Position numbers and translations under genes: made by a program
Shown here: positions 7,650-16,559 of the stretch, one piece after another
Layout: each line of letters begins with the position of its first letter
Position numbering within the stretch: position 1 is the first letter of the stretch
Source of the DNA: Pirellulales bacterium
GTDB lineage: Bacteria; Planctomycetota; Planctomycetia; Pirellulales; JAICIG01
Direction of reading: 5' to 3'
Length of the DNA stretch: 64,000 bases
NCBI GenBank assembly: GCA_035533075.1
Contig: DATLUO010000091.1
Span: 1 to 64,000 of the forward strand
The notes under the pieces: generated by a model
The model's input: the letters and a program-made list of their open reading frames with translations, nothing else
The model's database searches: none
What the model was told of the DNA's origin: nothing

Positions 7650-8390
7650 ATGCAACTGGCTCTGCTGGGAACCGCCGGTTATCACCCCAATGAGTCGCGC
7701 CACACGGCGTGCTTCATGCTGCCCGAAGTCGGCGTGGTGCTCGATGCGGGCACCGGCTTCTTCCGCGTCGGCCCGCGGCTTTTGACCGACGAGTTGGACA
7801 TTTTTCTCACGCACACGCACCTCGACCATGTGTTTGGGCTGACGTTCCTGTTCGACGTGCTGTATGGCCGCGACCTGAAGCGTGTCGACGTTCATGCCGA
7901 GGCGGCAAAAGTGGCCGCCATCCAGAACCACCTGCTCTACGAGTTGCTCTTTCCGGTCGGACTTCCCTGTCAATACCGGCCGCTCACCGGGCCGGTGCCG
8001 TTGGCCCGCGGAGGGACGCTCTCGTCGTTTCCCTTGTCGCACCCCGGCGAAACGGTCGGTTTCAGGCTCGATTGGCCCGGCCATTCGATGGCCTACGTGA
8101 CCGACACCGTGGCCGATCCGGCCGCCGGCTACGTCGAGCGGATTCGCGGCGTCGACCTGTTGGTCCACGAGTGCAACTTTTCCGACGACTATTCCGAGCA
8201 GGCCAAGCTCACCGGCCACAGTTACACCACGCCGGTGGCCCAGGTGGCCAAACAGGCGGGCGTCGGGCGGTTGCTGCTGGTCCACCTCAATCCGCTGATC
8301 GTCGACAAAGACCCGGTGGGGCTCGACGTGGCGCGGGCCATCTTTCGCGACACGACCATTGCCGAAGACAACACGGTCGCCGAGTTCTAG
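7650..8390 (+). CDS. MBL-fold metallo-hydrolase (RNase Z-like subgroup)
   Basis: 246 residues. The zinc motif THTHLDHVFG near residue 54 (HxHxDH), a later His (FPLSHPGETVGF), the Asp of YVTDT and the terminal VHLNPL block define a metallo-beta-lactamase fold closest to the RNase Z/ElaC-type hydrolases. LVHECNFSDDYSEQAKLTGH is the characteristic fifth motif. Without the long exosite arm of true tRNase Z, a role as a phosphodiesterase or small-molecule hydrolase is as likely as tRNA processing. It starts 24 bases after the TIM-barrel gene, probably co-transcribed, and ends 15 bases before a convergent DUF433 gene. Confidence 0.75.
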   Translation: MQLALLGTAGYHPNESRHTACFMLPEVGVVLDAGTGFFRVGPRLLTDELDIFLTHTHLDHVFGLTFLFDVLYGRDLKRVDVHAEAAKVAAIQNHLLYELLFPVGLPCQYRPLTGPVPLARGGTLSSFPLSHPGETVGFRLDWPGHSMAYVTDTVADPAAGYVERIRGVDLLVHECNFSDDYSEQAKLTGHSYTTPVAQVAKQAGVGRLLLVHLNPLIVDKDPVGLDVARAIFRDTTIAEDNTVAEF

Positions 8391-8405
8391 TAAAACCGGA
8401 TCGTG

Positions 8406-8690
8406 TCAGCCACCGAGCTTTTTTCTCAACTCGGCGGGAATCTTTGACGGAGCGTTCGCCCTTCCCCAGTCGTAGAGATCATCCTCTTTGCGGAAATCTT
8501 CTTGGATGTCGTCCTCGTGATCGAAATAGTAAGCCAGTGCCGCGTGGATATCGGAAAGCGTGATGCTCGGATACTCCGCCAGGATTTCCTTGGGCGACAT
8601 GCCACGCATTTCATGCATGACGACGATGTCTTGTACGCGGATGCGGTGCCCGGCGATGCAGGGCCGCCCGCCGCAGATGCCCGGCGACAC
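8406..8690 (-). CDS. DUF433 (VapB-like) antitoxin-type protein, shortened N-terminus
   Basis: 94 residues from a GTG at 8690. The core GICGGRPCIAGHRIRVQDI followed by MSPKEILAEYPSITLSDI and ALAYYFDH is the DUF433 winged-helix signature. Family members are often the antitoxin beside a PIN-like DUF5615 toxin. Here an in-frame TGA lies four codons before the GTG, so the usual N-terminal strand (typically ending in I.DP) is missing; VSPGIC begins where that strand should end. No toxin gene is adjacent, the neighbours being MBL hydrolase and metG. It is either an orphan or a decaying remnant. The C-terminus is longer than usual and acidic. Confidence 0.7.
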   Translation of the reverse strand: MSPGICGGRPCIAGHRIRVQDIVVMHEMRGMSPKEILAEYPSITLSDIHAALAYYFDHEDDIQEDFRKEDDLYDWGRANAPSKIPAELRKKLGG

Positions 8691-8905
8691 GTCCCGCAGC
8701 CATCACGCATGCCCATGCGATCGTCGTGACTTCGGTTTTCGGCACGGCTTCGCCAAGGTTGAGCGTATCGTAAGCAAATTGGTTGTCGGAACATAGGCAA
8801 GTCGCGGCCGTTACGGCATAATCGGTGGTTCGCCCGCGTTGCCAGGACGGCGAACCTGCCGCCCGCGGCGGGTGTCGCCCAGTGTAGCCGGTCCCCGGAG
8901 CATGC

Positions 8906-10954
8906 ATGAGCCAGCGTCGAATTCTTGTCACCAGCGCACTCCCCTATGCCAATGGCCACATCCACATCGGCCATCTGGTCGAGTACATCCAGACCGATAT
9001 CTGGGTGCGCTTCCAGAAGCTGGCCGGCCATCGTTGCGTCTATATCTGCGCCGACGATACGCACGGCACGGCCATCATGATTCGTGCCCGGCAGGAAGGC
9101 CGCAACGAAGAGGCCGTGATCGCCGACATGAAAGCGGCCCACCAGCGCGATTTCGCGGGCTTCCAGATCGTGTTCGACAACTACGGCAGCACGCACAGCC
9201 CCGAAAACCGCGGGCTGTGCGCCGAGATTTGGGCCGCCTTGCGCAAAGCCGGACTGATCTTCGAACGCGAGGTGACGCAGCTTTTCGACCCCGTCGCCAA
9301 CACCTTTCTGGCCGACCGCTTCGTCAAAGGAACGTGTCCCAAGTGCAAGCTGCCGAACCAATATGGCGACAGTTGCGACAACGGCCACACCTACAGCCCC
9401 AGCGAGCTGATCGACCCGGTCAGTACGCTGAGCGGGGCCAAACCGGAGCTGCGCTCGTCGAAGCACCTGTTCGTCAACACGGAACAACTGCACGGCTTTT
9501 TGCAGGAGTGGACTCAGACGGGCGATCATTTGCAGCCCGACGTGGCCCACTGGCTGGCCGGGGCGTTTCTCTCCGAGCCGCTGCGCGACTGGGATGTTTC
9601 GCGCCCCGCGCCGTATTTCGGGTTCGAGATTTCCGACGCGCCGGGCCATTACTGGTATGTTTGGTTCGACGCGCCCATCGGCTACATCGCCTCGAGCAAA
9701 GAGTGGTGCGTCAGGCAGGGCGAAGAGTTCGATTCGTGGTGGCGCAGCGACCAGACCGAAATCCACCATTTCATCGGCAAGGACATCACCTATTTCCACA
9801 CGCTCTTCTGGCCGGTGATGCTCAAGGCGTCAGGCTTCAACCTGCCGCGGAAAGTCCACATTCACGGCTTCTTGACGGTGGGCGGCGAAAAAATGTCGAA
9901 GACCAAGGGCACGTTCGTTCGCGCTTCGACCTACCTGAAGCACCTCGATCCGGCCTACCTGCGCTATTACTATGCCACCAAGCTGGTGCCCAAGCTCGAC
10001 GACCTGGACCTGAATCTTGCTGAGTTCGTGGCCAAGGTGAACGGCGATCTGGTGGGCAAAGCGGTGAACCTGGCCAGCCGCACGGCCCGCTTCGTGCGCG
10101 AGACGGGTCTGGCGGCAAGCTATCCCGACGACGGCGGGCTGTTCGCGCAGGCGGCGGCCGCCGGCGGCGAGATTGCGGCCAGCTACGATGCCTGCGACTA
10201 CAACCGGGCCATGCGGCAAATCATGCTGCTGGCCGATCGCGCCAACAAGTACGTCGAAGACGCCGCTCCTTGGAGCCTGAAGGGAGCGAATCACGCCGAG
10301 CAACTGCGGCAGGTTTGCACGGTGTCGCTGAATCTGTTTCGGCAGTTGGTAGTCTATCTGACCCCGGTCTTGCCCCGGCTGGCCGAGCAGACGGGCAAGC
10401 TCTTCGGCAAGCCGATCGAGCGTTGGAGCGACGCGGGCCAGCCGCTGGTCGGCACGCCCGTCAGCGAATTCGAGCATCTGATGCAACGTGTAGAAACCAA
10501 ACAGGTGAAAGCCATGATTGACGAGAGCAAAGAAGAAGCGCCGCAAACCGCTGAGACAAGCGGGCCCGCAAGCGCGGCCCAACTGGTCGACGGCCCGGAG
10601 CCGTTGGCAGCCGAGCCGCTGTTGGGCCAGATCAGCTACGACGAGTTCGCCAAGGTCGATTTGCGGATTGCCCGCGTCGTGGCGGCCGAAGAGGTGCCCA
10701 AGGCGAAAAAGCTGTTACGGCTCACTTTGAGCCTGGGCGGCGATATGCGGCGGAACGTGTTCGCCGGCATCAAGAGCGCCTACAAACCTGAAGAACTGGT
10801 GGGCCAGCTCGTCGTGTGCGTGGCCAATCTGGCCCCGCGGCAGATGCAGTTCGGCACCAGCGAGGGGATGGTGGTGGCCAGCGGACCCGGCGGCGAAGAG
10901 GTGTTCTTGCTGCGGCCCGACGAGGGCGCCAAGCCGGGGCAGCGCGTGCATTAG
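8906..10954 (+). CDS. metG: Methionine-tRNA ligase
   Basis: 682 residues, full length. Class I synthetase signatures are complete: [11 protein letters not shown] at residues 12-22 (HIGH) and KMSK at 329-332. A zinc-knuckle insert is present (CPKC at about 150, then DSCDNGH). The anticodon-binding helical domain runs to about residue 530. After a charged linker rich in Glu/Ala, the C-terminal 110 residues form a Trbp111/EMAP-II-like tRNA-binding OB domain ([23 protein letters not shown]). This domain dimerises the enzyme and tightens tRNA binding in many bacteria. It charges tRNA-Met in the cytoplasm. It is monocistronic by layout, with a roughly 215-base upstream spacer opposite the DUF433 gene. 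Confidence 0.96.
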   Translation: MSQRRILVTSALPYANGHIHIGHLVEYIQTDIWVRFQKLAGHRCVYICADDTHGTAIMIRARQEGRNEEAVIADMKAAHQRDFAGFQIVFDNYGSTHSPENRGLCAEIWAALRKAGLIFEREVTQLFDPVANTFLADRFVKGTCPKCKLPNQYGDSCDNGHTYSPSELIDPVSTLSGAKPELRSSKHLFVNTEQLHGFLQEWTQTGDHLQPDVAHWLAGAFLSEPLRDWDVSRPAPYFGFEISDAPGHYWYVWFDAPIGYIASSKEWCVRQGEEFDSWWRSDQTEIHHFIGKDITYFHTLFWPVMLKASGFNLPRKVHIHGFLTVGGEKMSKTKGTFVRASTYLKHLDPAYLRYYYATKLVPKLDDLDLNLAEFVAKVNGDLVGKAVNLASRTARFVRETGLAASYPDDGGLFAQAAAAGGEIAASYDACDYNRAMRQIMLLADRANKYVEDAAPWSLKGANHAEQLRQVCTVSLNLFRQLVVYLTPVLPRLAEQTGKLFGKPIERWSDAGQPLVGTPVSEFEHLMQRVETKQVKAMIDESKEEAPQTAETSGPASAAQLVDGPEPLAAEPLLGQISYDEFAKVDLRIARVVAAEEVPKAKKLLRLTLSLGGDMRRNVFAGIKSAYKPEELVGQLVVCVANLAPRQMQFGTSEGMVVASGPGGEEVFLLRPDEGAKPGQRVH

Positions 10955-11108
10955 TGATCGCCATATATGTCCAGACCAACCGCCGGACCTACGATTACGG
11001 ACTTTTAAGGGTTGCGGCCTCGGTCTGCGCCGCCGATTCAATTGCATTAGGGACCGATATTGTGGATACTAAGCATAACCTTCCCCGCCTTTCTGAAAGG
11101 AGCCTTCC

Positions 11109-11510
11109 ATGACCGTCGCCCGCCTTTTCGACCGTCACGCTCGCCGCTTGCTGGCCGGTGCCCTTGTTGTTGCCATCGTGTGCCTGCTCGAATCGAACGC
11201 CGTTGCCCGCGGAGGCTCAGGGGCGATGCGGATGTATATGAAGGTCGCCCAGGCCCAAATGAAGTGGACGCAACAGCAGATGGCCATCTATCAAAAGCAG
11301 CAGAAGGAACAGTACGACGCTTTCATGAAGCGGTTCGACACCAACAAGAACGGCAAGATCGACGGCAAGGAAAAAGGGCCGGCCCAAAAGTATCTGCGTG
11401 CGTTGGAACTGGGCAAGGATCCAGACAAGTCGATGAAGACGTTGGGCGGGTCGTCCGCCAGCTTCGGGCCGCGGACGCACACCAAGCCGGCCAGCAGCAA
11501 GTCGAAGTAA
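11109..11510 (+). CDS. Small exported EF-hand protein
   Basis: 133 residues. AAAGGAG lies nine bases before the ATG. The N-terminus has basic residues then a hydrophobic core (LLAGALVVAIVCLL) and a likely cleavage near VARGG. A Met/Gln-rich helix (about residues 40-75) is followed by one canonical EF-hand loop, DTNKNGKIDGKE at about 77-88, with Asp/Asn/Asn/Lys/Asp/Glu at ligand positions. The C-terminus is Lys/Ser-rich. Single EF-hand exported proteins are common in planctomycetes and probably bind calcium outside the cytoplasmic membrane. Function is otherwise unknown. It stands alone between metG and a long non-coding stretch. Confidence 0.75.
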   Translation: MTVARLFDRHARRLLAGALVVAIVCLLESNAVARGGSGAMRMYMKVAQAQMKWTQQQMAIYQKQQKEQYDAFMKRFDTNKNGKIDGKEKGPAQKYLRALELGKDPDKSMKTLGGSSASFGPRTHTKPASSKSK

Positions 11511-12103
11511 ACCGGTTTCTGGCCGCGCTGCAACGCTACTTCTGGGAATCGCCGATGAATCGAGCCGTGGCAGCCGGAAAGGGGGACTTATCAGCGGCGG
11601 CCATCGTGCGTATGCTTGATTACCACGTCCTTCTTTCCCTTCGGTACCATTCCTGCTTTAGGGGGCGCCACGGTTTCGACAGGCGTCTGTTTGGCCTGCG
11701 TCGCACCTTCTGGCGCGGGTAAACTGACAGATTCTGGGCCAGGCTTTGCCGACACTTCCTCTTTGGATCACGCCCGCGCTTGGCCTGCCGATCGACCTGG
11801 ACATCACCTACCAGGCGGCCTGTGCCGCCAGGCGAATCGCCGTTGAACCATCGTGATCTGGCAGCCGTGAACCCGTGAGCGTTGGGTTCCGGGGACATGG
11901 CAGAGGTGGCGTAATGCTGTTCATGCGAACCGCCATGTGGCGTCTCGTTGTGTCTCCGCGGGCTGGTCGTCGATCGTCCGACGGCATGCCGTGTCGTAAC
12001 CCCCCATTGACCTCCACTCTGCACCAAGGACTCGCGGTTAGCCGGCCGCGCCATATGATGTGGATGCGGTTGACGCGATGCCTAACGGGAGACGACGTTC
12101 GTG
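11511..12103. other. Gene-free stretch with a small protein-like fragment
   Basis: No complete gene is convincing here. On the plus strand at 11728-11856 a frame without a start codon reads ALPTLPLWITPALGLPIDLD then ITYQAACAARRIAV and stops. Its composition is protein-like, so it may be the C-terminal remnant of a lost gene. The rest shows no ribosome-binding site with a long frame, no clear terminator and no repeat. Confidence 0.4.
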
Positions 12104-12448
12104 ATGCACAAGGTCGAGACAATTCAACAGGCCGGCGATGATCGGATGCTGCACCTCGCAATCCCGGTCGATGGAGCGAAGCGGCGTTACCAAGTTACCG
12201 TCCTGGTGCGGCCGGTGCCTGACGCTTCGGAGCCGGGCTCGGGTTGGCCGCCTGGCTTCTTTGAGCAGACCGCGGGCTCGATCCAAGACGATGCCGTACT
12301 CGGCGAAAGATCCGCTGAGCGTCGAATTGATCGGTGGCGGACGCTACAATCGGATCCTTGTACCCACCGGACTTCCCCCCATGCCACTGCCGATACCTGG
12401 CGACGACCGTTCGCGAGATCAAGCCCACCTGCTCCACTCGCTCCATAA
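12104..12448 (+). pseudogene. Truncated antitoxin-like small gene
   Basis: The frame from ATG 12104 (a GTG sits just before) gives MHKVETIQQAGDDRMLHLAI, then PGSGWPPGFFEQTAGSIQDD. The stretch GWPPGFFEQTAG is a recurring end motif of small VapB/antitoxin-like proteins in cyanobacteria and planctomycetes, where it is normally followed by an acidic tail ending in RxxLE-type residues. Here the sequence after IQDD becomes Arg/Ser/Pro-rich and runs 68 bases into the aminotransferase gene in another frame, as expected when the native tail has been lost. No toxin gene follows. I read it as a broken antitoxin gene, though a short functional protein cannot be excluded. Confidence 0.4.
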
Positions 12449-13736
12449 CCGCGAGGCGCAGGCCCGGGCCCATGTTTGGGTCCGGGGCCACGGGGCGGTG
12501 CTGGTCGACCAGGATGGCAAGGAGTATCTCGACGGGCTGGCCGGACTTTGGAACGTCGTCGCCGGACATGGCCGCCGCGAATTGGCCGATGCCGCCGCGC
12601 GGCAGATGAACGAACTCGCCTACGCCTCGTGCTACGCCGGCAGCACGAACCGCCCGGCCATCGCGCTGGCCGAGCGGCTCGCGGGGCTCGGTTACCCCGG
12701 CATCAACCGCTTCTACTTTACCTCCGGCGGGGCCGAGTCGAACGAATCGGCCTTCAAGACCGCCCGCTACTACTGGAAGGTCGCCGGCCAGCCCGACAAG
12801 TACAAGATCGTCAGCCGCGTCTGGGGCTATCATGGCGTGACGCTGGCCGCCATGTCGGCGACCGGCATCGCGTCGTACTGGCCGATGTTCGAGCCGCGCA
12901 CGCCCGGTTTCGTCCAGATCGAGAGCCCGTATCCCTATCGTTTCCAGGCCTCCCCAAATGACTCGCGGACTGCGGGTCAACAGGCGGCCGACTTGCTCGA
13001 AGCGGCCATCCTGCGCGAGGGTCGCGACACGGTGGCCGCGTTTCTGGGCGAGCCGGTGCAGGGCGCCGGCGGCGTGATCGTGCCTCCTGACGACTACTGG
13101 CCGCGCGTTCGCGAGATCTGCGACCGCTACGGCGTGCTCTTGATCGCCGACGAGGTCATCACCGGATTCGGCCGGACGGGCGAGTGGTTCGCCCTTTCGC
13201 GCTACGGCATCGAGCCGGATATCGTGAGCTTCGCCAAAGGAATCACCAGCGGCTATTTTCCGCTGGGCGGCATCGGCGTCAGCGACCGCATCGGCGCCGC
13301 GATCGACGGCGCGGCCGGCGATCGCACCTGGATGCATGCCTTCACCTACTCCGGGCATCCGGTCGGCTGCGCCGTCGCGCTTGTTAACCTCGCGATCATC
13401 GAGCGCGAGGGGCTTGTCGCGCAGGCCGGCGCACTCGGCCGGCGGTTGCTCGAAGGTCTTCGGACGCTCGGCTCGCATCCCCACGTGGGCGATGTGCGCG
13501 GGCTGGGGTTGATGTGCGCCGTCGAGTTGGTGGCCGATAAAACGACGAAAGCCGAGTTTCCCGCGGCCGAGCAGGTTGGACCTCGCGTGTATGCTGCGAC
13601 GCAAGAGCGGGGCCTCTTCACCCGGCTGCGCGGCGACGTTTACAACCTTGCCCCTTGCTTTGTCACCACCGATGCCCAGATCGACCGGATGGTCGAGATT
13701 CTAGGTGACTCGATCCAGGCCGTGTTGGGCCCATGA
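12381..13736 (+). CDS. Class III pyridoxal-phosphate aminotransferase
   Basis: 451 residues from ATG 12381; upstream codons in this frame (back to 12138) lack protein character. All hallmarks of the class III fold are present: GLAGLWNVVAGHG near the N-terminus, TSGGAESNESAFK for phosphate binding, LLIADEVITGFGRTG with the PLP-contacting Asp, and the Schiff-base Lys286 in SFAKGITSGYFPLGG. Members transfer amino groups from omega-amino acids, polyamines or beta-alanine to pyruvate or 2-oxoglutarate. The substrate cannot be assigned here; omega-amino-acid:pyruvate type is the nearest impression. It ends eight bases before the convergent M56 gene. A degraded antitoxin-like gene overlaps its 5' end. 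Confidence 0.88.
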   Translation: MPLPIPGDDRSRDQAHLLHSLHNREAQARAHVWVRGHGAVLVDQDGKEYLDGLAGLWNVVAGHGRRELADAAARQMNELAYASCYAGSTNRPAIALAERLAGLGYPGINRFYFTSGGAESNESAFKTARYYWKVAGQPDKYKIVSRVWGYHGVTLAAMSATGIASYWPMFEPRTPGFVQIESPYPYRFQASPNDSRTAGQQAADLLEAAILREGRDTVAAFLGEPVQGAGGVIVPPDDYWPRVREICDRYGVLLIADEVITGFGRTGEWFALSRYGIEPDIVSFAKGITSGYFPLGGIGVSDRIGAAIDGAAGDRTWMHAFTYSGHPVGCAVALVNLAIIEREGLVAQAGALGRRLLEGLRTLGSHPHVGDVRGLGLMCAVELVADKTTKAEFPAAEQVGPRVYAATQERGLFTRLRGDVYNLAPCFVTTDAQIDRMVEILGDSIQAVLGP

Positions 13737-13744
13737 CGGTCTCA

Positions 13745-15967
13745 TCACTTCTTGCGGACGTCGAAACCAGCCGAGCTCCCTTCGGTCAGCAGGATGCCGT
13801 TGCGTTCCAACAACGAGCCCTTGCGGAAGTGAACCTGCAGGATCGCCACGTTGTAATCGACCAAGGCGCGCCAGTAGGCGATCTCGGCGTCGGCCAGGCG
13901 GCGCTGGGCGTCGAGCAACATGTCGAGGGTAGCGGTGCCCACCTCGTAAGAGCCTTTGACCGCCTCGAGCTGCTTGGCGGCCGCCACCCGGCGATTGGAC
14001 GTGGTGTGGCTCACCTGGTAGTTGCGGTCCAGATCGCGCAGGGCGTTGGTCAAAAGGTGAAACAACTCCAGTTCCTTGTCTGACAGTTCTTCCTTGTCTG
14101 ACGGTTCAACGCTACGGTTAAGCCCTTCGGAAAGGACCTCCTTCCAATCGAAGCGGACTTCCTCGCTGGTCGGGTCGTCGGCCGGGCGGATCAGGCGGCC
14201 GTCGCTCGGAAGAAGCCCCATCATGTGTCGCAGGCGGCTCTCGGCCGTGTAGAGCTGGCCCAGCGCGTTTTCCGCCTGGGCGCGGAAGAGGAAGTACTGC
14301 TCGCGGGTCTGTGCTTCTTTCTCGGCCTCGCCGCCCTTGGCGCCCGTCATGTTCAAGGCGTGAACCTTTCGCCACGTCTGCAACGCGCTGTCGCGTCCGG
14401 CCTGCACGGCGTTCAGGTTGCGGTAGTGGTAATAGAGATCCCAATAGGCCCGTTCCAGGTCGCTGACCATGTTCCGCACGCCGGCCTCGAAGTCGGCCAG
14501 TGCGACGTCGTCGTCGATCCGCGCCAAGACGAATCGGACATTCGTGCCGCGAACGGCCTTTGAGTCGCCCACCGACCCCTTGGCGTCCTGGCTGGCGCCC
14601 TGTTTCAGGTCCGATTGCGGCCTAACAGGCGTGAAGAGAAAACCGCCCATGTTTCGCAGCACTCTGGAGTTCCCCAATGCGGTCCGAACGGCCTCTTCAA
14701 TCGTGAGATCCCAAATCTCGTGGACATCGGGATTGCTGAGCGTGAGTGGGTCGCGGTCGACGTGTACCTGCTCCACTTGCCGTCCGGCCGGGCCCAAATC
14801 CATGATGGGCGCGGCTGGCGGCTCCTTCTTCTGTTCTGCAGGTGCCGACTCCGTCGATTCGGGAGGAGCAGCGCGAAGCATGGCCAGCGGGGCCATCATG
14901 GCGGCCGCGAGTGCCGCGCCCAGGCAGACTGCCGACCTGGTGAGCGCCGCCCGACTGCGGCGACTGTCGAGAATGCCGTGGAGACGATCATCCAGTACGC
15001 CGCGGCGAGCCATCGGCACGGCCACGAGCGCCGACACCTGCGCATCGGACAGGCCCGTCGCCAGCGCGAGCAACTCGCGGGCATAGTCGCTGGCCCGGGC
15101 GCCTGAGGCCAACACGATGTCGTCGCAGGCCCGCTCACGCTCGATCCGCATTTGCCTTGCGGCCAACCAGACGAGCGGGTTGAACCAGTACACGGCGCAG
15201 GCGACGTGGGCGACCAGTTGCGTAAGCCAGTCCCAGCGGCGGACGTGAGCCAATTCATGCAGCAGCACCAACCGCCGCCGCTCGTCGGGCCAAGCGCCGG
15301 CCTCGAAAGGCACCAGCAGCACGGGCCGCAGCGCACCCCAGGTCAACGGCGCAGGTGCCGATTCGCATTGGCGGAGTTGCACACTGCGGCGCACGCCCAA
15401 TTGCCGGCGCAACTCGTCGAGCAGGTTCAGCCAGCGACGATCGCCGATGACTTGCGAACGGCGGTGCAAGCCGGCCAGTTGCCAGAGTCCGATCGCCAGC
15501 GGAACGAGCGACAGCAATCCGCCCGCCGGCCATGCGATCGCCAGCCATGGCATCGCGGAGCGCGGCGGGCTGGTCGTTTCGATGATGGCAGGCGGCAGAT
15601 TGTGCGGCTCCATTTCCGAACGAGCGGCGATGGGCGGCAAGATGTTCGCCGCATCATGGTGCGGTGCTTCATCGAGCGGCGCGGGGCGATTCGCCTGCGC
15701 GAGCCCGGTGTGCCCCGTTGCGGCGAGCTCCGTTGGCTTGGCGGTCCACTGAGGCAGCCAGGCCACTCGCCAGTCCGGCAGCGCCAGCGACAGGACCGGC
15801 AAGAGCAGCAAGCTCGCCACGCTCAGGCACCACACCAGGTGCCGCCAGGCAGCCGAGGCCCGGCCCAAGACCACCGCAACGACCACGGCAAGGAGCACAA
15901 CGGCCGCGCTTTTGAGCGCCGGGTCCGACAATTCGGATGCAGAAACGAGCGTCAGTAGTGAGGACAT
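13745..15967 (-). CDS. M56 (BlaR1-type) metallopeptidase fused to an internally deleted TolC domain
   Basis: 740 residues from ATG 15967. Residues 1-340 are an M56 membrane peptidase: N-terminal membrane segments, HELAH at about 236-240 as the zinc site, and ERACDD at about 277-282. A further membrane segment near 350 is followed by a Pro/Glu linker. From about residue 417 the sequence is outer-membrane efflux protein: WDLTIEEAVRTALGNSR, a helix with LERAYWDLYYHYRNL, SRLRHMMGLLPSDGRLI, and the terminal VGTATLDMLLDAQRRLADAE and HFRKGSLLERNG blocks typical of planctomycete TolC. The middle of TolC (second barrel segment and its helices, roughly 150 residues) is absent, replaced by SDKEELSDKE. 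A closed barrel is therefore impossible, and the domain may act as a periplasmic sensor. The start is one base after the blaI stop. Confidence 0.85.
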   Translation of the reverse strand: MSSLLTLVSASELSDPALKSAAVVLLAVVVAVVLGRASAAWRHLVWCLSVASLLLLPVLSLALPDWRVAWLPQWTAKPTELAATGHTGLAQANRPAPLDEAPHHDAANILPPIAARSEMEPHNLPPAIIETTSPPRSAMPWLAIAWPAGGLLSLVPLAIGLWQLAGLHRRSQVIGDRRWLNLLDELRRQLGVRRSVQLRQCESAPAPLTWGALRPVLLVPFEAGAWPDERRRLVLLHELAHVRRWDWLTQLVAHVACAVYWFNPLVWLAARQMRIERERACDDIVLASGARASDYARELLALATGLSDAQVSALVAVPMARRGVLDDRLHGILDSRRSRAALTRSAVCLGAALAAAMMAPLAMLRAAPPESTESAPAEQKKEPPAAPIMDLGPAGRQVEQVHVDRDPLTLSNPDVHEIWDLTIEEAVRTALGNSRVLRNMGGFLFTPVRPQSDLKQGASQDAKGSVGDSKAVRGTNVRFVLARIDDDVALADFEAGVRNMVSDLERAYWDLYYHYRNLNAVQAGRDSALQTWRKVHALNMTGAKGGEAEKEAQTREQYFLFRAQAENALGQLYTAESRLRHMMGLLPSDGRLIRPADDPTSEEVRFDWKEVLSEGLNRSVEPSDKEELSDKELELFHLLTNALRDLDRNYQVSHTTSNRRVAAAKQLEAVKGSYEVGTATLDMLLDAQRRLADAEIAYWRALVDYNVAILQVHFRKGSLLERNGILLTEGSSAGFDVRKK

Positions 15968-15968
15968 G

Positions 15969-16358
15969 TCAGCGTCCCTCCTTTCGAGCTTGCTGGATGA
16001 GTTGCGCCAGGCGCTGGAGATCTTGATCGGAAAGGTCGGCGTCGGCCCCTTGCAACAAGGCGGCGACGGCTTTTTCGAGTGAGCCCTCGAAAAAAGTGTC
16101 CAGCACGCGGCGCAGCGCCGAGCGACCGGCCTGGGCGCGGCGGCGGGTGGGGACATAGATATAGCGCCCCTGCTGGGAACGGTGCTTGAGATGCCCCTTG
16201 TCGACGAGGATCGCCAGCAGGGCGCGCACGGCGGAGTAGCTGGGCGGGTCGGGCAGGGCGGCACGGACGTCGGCCGCCGTGGCCTCGCCCTGTGCGTACA
16301 CGATATCCATGATCTGTCGTTCGCGGCGGCTCAGTGTGTCGGCGGGTGCGCGGCTCAT
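15969..16358 (-). CDS. BlaI/MecI-family transcriptional repressor
   Basis: 129 residues from ATG 16358 (MSRAPADTLSRRERQIMDIV); an upstream ATG at 16406 is in frame but lies inside an operator palindrome. The winged-helix domain (about residues 8-75) contains EATAADVRAALPDPPSYSAV and LVDKGHLKHRSQQGRYIYVP, the standard BlaI pattern. The C-terminal helices (about 85-120) mediate dimerisation. It encodes the repressor partner of the M56 peptidase starting one base after its stop, the classic blaI-blaR1 arrangement in which signal-driven proteolysis relieves repression. Two palindromes directly upstream are the likely operators. No beta-lactamase gene is present, so the regulated target may be the operon itself or distant genes. 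Confidence 0.88.
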   Translation of the reverse strand: MSRAPADTLSRRERQIMDIVYAQGEATAADVRAALPDPPSYSAVRALLAILVDKGHLKHRSQQGRYIYVPTRRRAQAGRSALRRVLDTFFEGSLEKAVAALLQGADADLSDQDLQRLAQLIQQARKEGR

Positions 16359-16361
16359 AGT

Positions 16362-16377
16362 TGCTAAAAAATTAGCA
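16362..16377. promoter_or_regulatory. Palindromic operator for the BlaI-type repressor
   Basis: TGCTAAAAAATTAGCA is a perfect inverted repeat (TGCTAA/TTAGCA around AAAA) four bases upstream of the blaI start. Position and AT-rich symmetry fit autoregulation. Confidence 0.6.
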
Positions 16378-16405
16378 GCCAGGCGGGAGGCGGTCAATAG
16401 CGCCA

Positions 16406-16422
16406 TGCTGAATTATTCAGCA
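16406..16422. promoter_or_regulatory. Second palindromic operator for the BlaI-type repressor
   Basis: TGCTGAATTATTCAGCA is a perfect inverted repeat (TGCTGAA/TTCAGCA) sharing the TGCT outer bases with the palindrome at 16362. Their centres are about 44 bases apart, roughly four helical turns, so two repressor dimers could bind on one face. Confidence 0.6.
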
Positions 16423-16559
16423 CGCCGTCGTGCCGGGAGGAGGTTTGTCCCTCAATCATCAACTCCCAGCCGGTGAAATCCGAGATTTCGGTCGCCACGC
16501 CAAAGTCAGCCGCGAAAGAGCCGATCGCCGTCGACATCATCCTCGTCTGCCGCAAGTGG

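Noticed and set aside
8406-8690. Complete DUF433-DUF5615 toxin-antitoxin pair
   Set aside because: No PIN-like toxin gene lies on either side and the DUF433 N-terminus is shortened.
13745-16358. Beta-lactam resistance operon
   Set aside because: BlaI/BlaR1 homology alone does not imply a beta-lactamase; none is encoded here and the sensor domain is TolC-like, not penicillin-binding.
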